Origin: Nitrososphaerales archaeon TH1177
Lineage (GTDB): Archaea > Thermoproteota > Nitrososphaeria > Nitrososphaerales > Nitrososphaeraceae
Length of the DNA stretch: 13,193 nucleotides
Assembly: GCA_014523515.1 (NCBI GenBank)
Contig: JAATVJ010000132.1
Coordinates: forward strand, 1-13,193
Reading direction: 5' to 3'
The position numbers were made by a program, and so were the translations under genes. Position 1 is the first letter of the stretch; each line of letters opens with the position of its first letter. The notes under the pieces were generated by a model. That model was not told where the DNA came from and made no database searches. It saw only the letters and a list, made by a program, of their open reading frames with translations. Positions 12,615-13,193 of the stretch are shown here, piece after piece.

Positions 12615-13193
12615 ATGTATACTATTTCAATAATTATTCCCACCTATAATGAATCAGAAAATATTATAGGATTATTGGATAAAATTAAACAAAACTTGTC
12701 TCAAAATGTTTTTACAGAAATTATAATAGTGGATGATAATTCTCCAGATGGTACTGGTAATATTGTACAAAATTACATTGATAACGATATTAAAATTAAA
12801 TCTGAAAAAGGAACTGCAAATTTTAATGAAAAACCGTATTCAATTAAAATTATTAATAGAAAAATCAAAAATGGATTAATTCCTGCTATACTAGAAGGAG
12901 TTAAAACATCTAAAGGTGATTATATACTAATTATGGATGCAGATTTTTCTCATCCGCCTGAAATTATTCCAAAAATGATAGAGAAATTACTAGATACTTC
13001 TAATTCAATAGTTATAGCTTCTCGCTATACAAAGGATGGATCTATCATTGGGTGGCCTTTTAAAAGACGTCTTATAAGTAAAGGTGCAGCTATTATTGCA
13101 AAATTTGGTCTTAATGTAAATAATGTTACAGATCCAATGTCTGGATTTTTTGCTGTACCACGACCTATTCTAGAAAATATAAAAATCGATACA
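12615..13193 (+). CDS. Polyprenyl (dolichyl)-phosphate mannosyltransferase-like GT2, 3' end missing
   Basis: Family 2 glycosyltransferase that probably moves mannose or glucose from a nucleotide sugar to a polyprenyl phosphate at the cytoplasmic face of the membrane, supplying protein or lipid glycosylation. The first 193 codons are present and the frame is open to the window end. Motifs of the DPM1 group: IIIPTYNESENI (6-17), IIVDDNSPDGTG (37-48), IMDADFSHPP (106-115, with the D-x-D metal site D108/D110), SRYTKDGSIIGWPFKRRLISKGA (135 onward) and TDPMSGFFAVPR (172-183). Archaeal members often continue into a GtrA-like membrane domain; whether this one does lies outside the window. ATG at 12615 begins the first beta strand directly, as usual. 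It is divergent from the HprK-like gene. Confidence 0.92.
   Translation, partial: MYTISIIIPTYNESENIIGLLDKIKQNLSQNVFTEIIIVDDNSPDGTGNIVQNYIDNDIKIKSEKGTANFNEKPYSIKIINRKIKNGLIPAILEGVKTSKGDYILIMDADFSHPPEIIPKMIEKLLDTSNSIVIASRYTKDGSIIGWPFKRRLISKGAAIIAKFGLNVNNVTDPMSGFFAVPRPILENIKIDT

Noticed and set aside
1..13193. tRNA, rRNA, CRISPR, insertion sequence or toxin-antitoxin pair
   Set aside because: No G+C-rich structured block, no regularly spaced repeats, no transposase-like frame and no paired small genes were seen on either strand.

Overview
The window is A+T-rich archaeal chromosome carrying eleven protein genes on both strands, plus one 40-codon small ORF. Archaeal assignment rests on Nop5 beside fibrillarin (C/D-box RNP core), a group II chaperonin with a GGM-rich tail, archaeal-type Trm1, and A/T-rich TATA-like boxes about 22-30 nt before many start codons, as expected for leaderless transcripts. 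The thermosome sequence and the very low G+C suggest Thaumarchaeota (Nitrososphaerota); this is an impression from family resemblance, not a database result. I see no rRNA, tRNA, CRISPR array, transposase or integrase.

Region 1 (1-4180) is an RNA-maintenance block: nop5 and flpA (2'-O-methylation guided by C/D sRNAs), rnhB (RNase HII) overlapping flpA tail to tail, and trm1 (tRNA G26 dimethylation) divergent from rnhB across a near-symmetric TATA-like element.

Region 2 (4181-6766) holds an ABC ATPase of the nitrate/sulfonate/taurine class with no permease or binding protein nearby, a short MetF-like protein whose end overlaps the ATPase gene by 9 nt, and a divergent Nudix hydrolase of the CoA-pyrophosphatase type.

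Region 3 (6767-11030) holds a probable 40-aa single-pass membrane protein, a UbiD decarboxylase with an intact catalytic set, a hot-dog thioesterase of the FlK type, and the thermosome. In many archaea a UbiD enzyme decarboxylates trans-anhydromevalonate phosphate for lipid synthesis, so this UbiD may be an isoprenoid enzyme.

Region 4 (11031-13193) holds an HPr-kinase-like P-loop protein on the minus strand, diverging across 337 bp from a polyprenyl-phosphate mannosyltransferase (DPM1-like) that is cut by the window end. The HprK-like protein is the least understood gene here.

Two window-wide traits stand out. Five of the eleven larger genes appear to start with TTG, two of these directly after an in-frame stop codon. 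Several starts are also overlapped by a short out-of-frame ATG ORF. Only the thermosome has a clear, well-spaced Shine-Dalgarno sequence. Most genes look like ordinary conserved archaeal housekeeping genes; no defence system or mobile element is evident.
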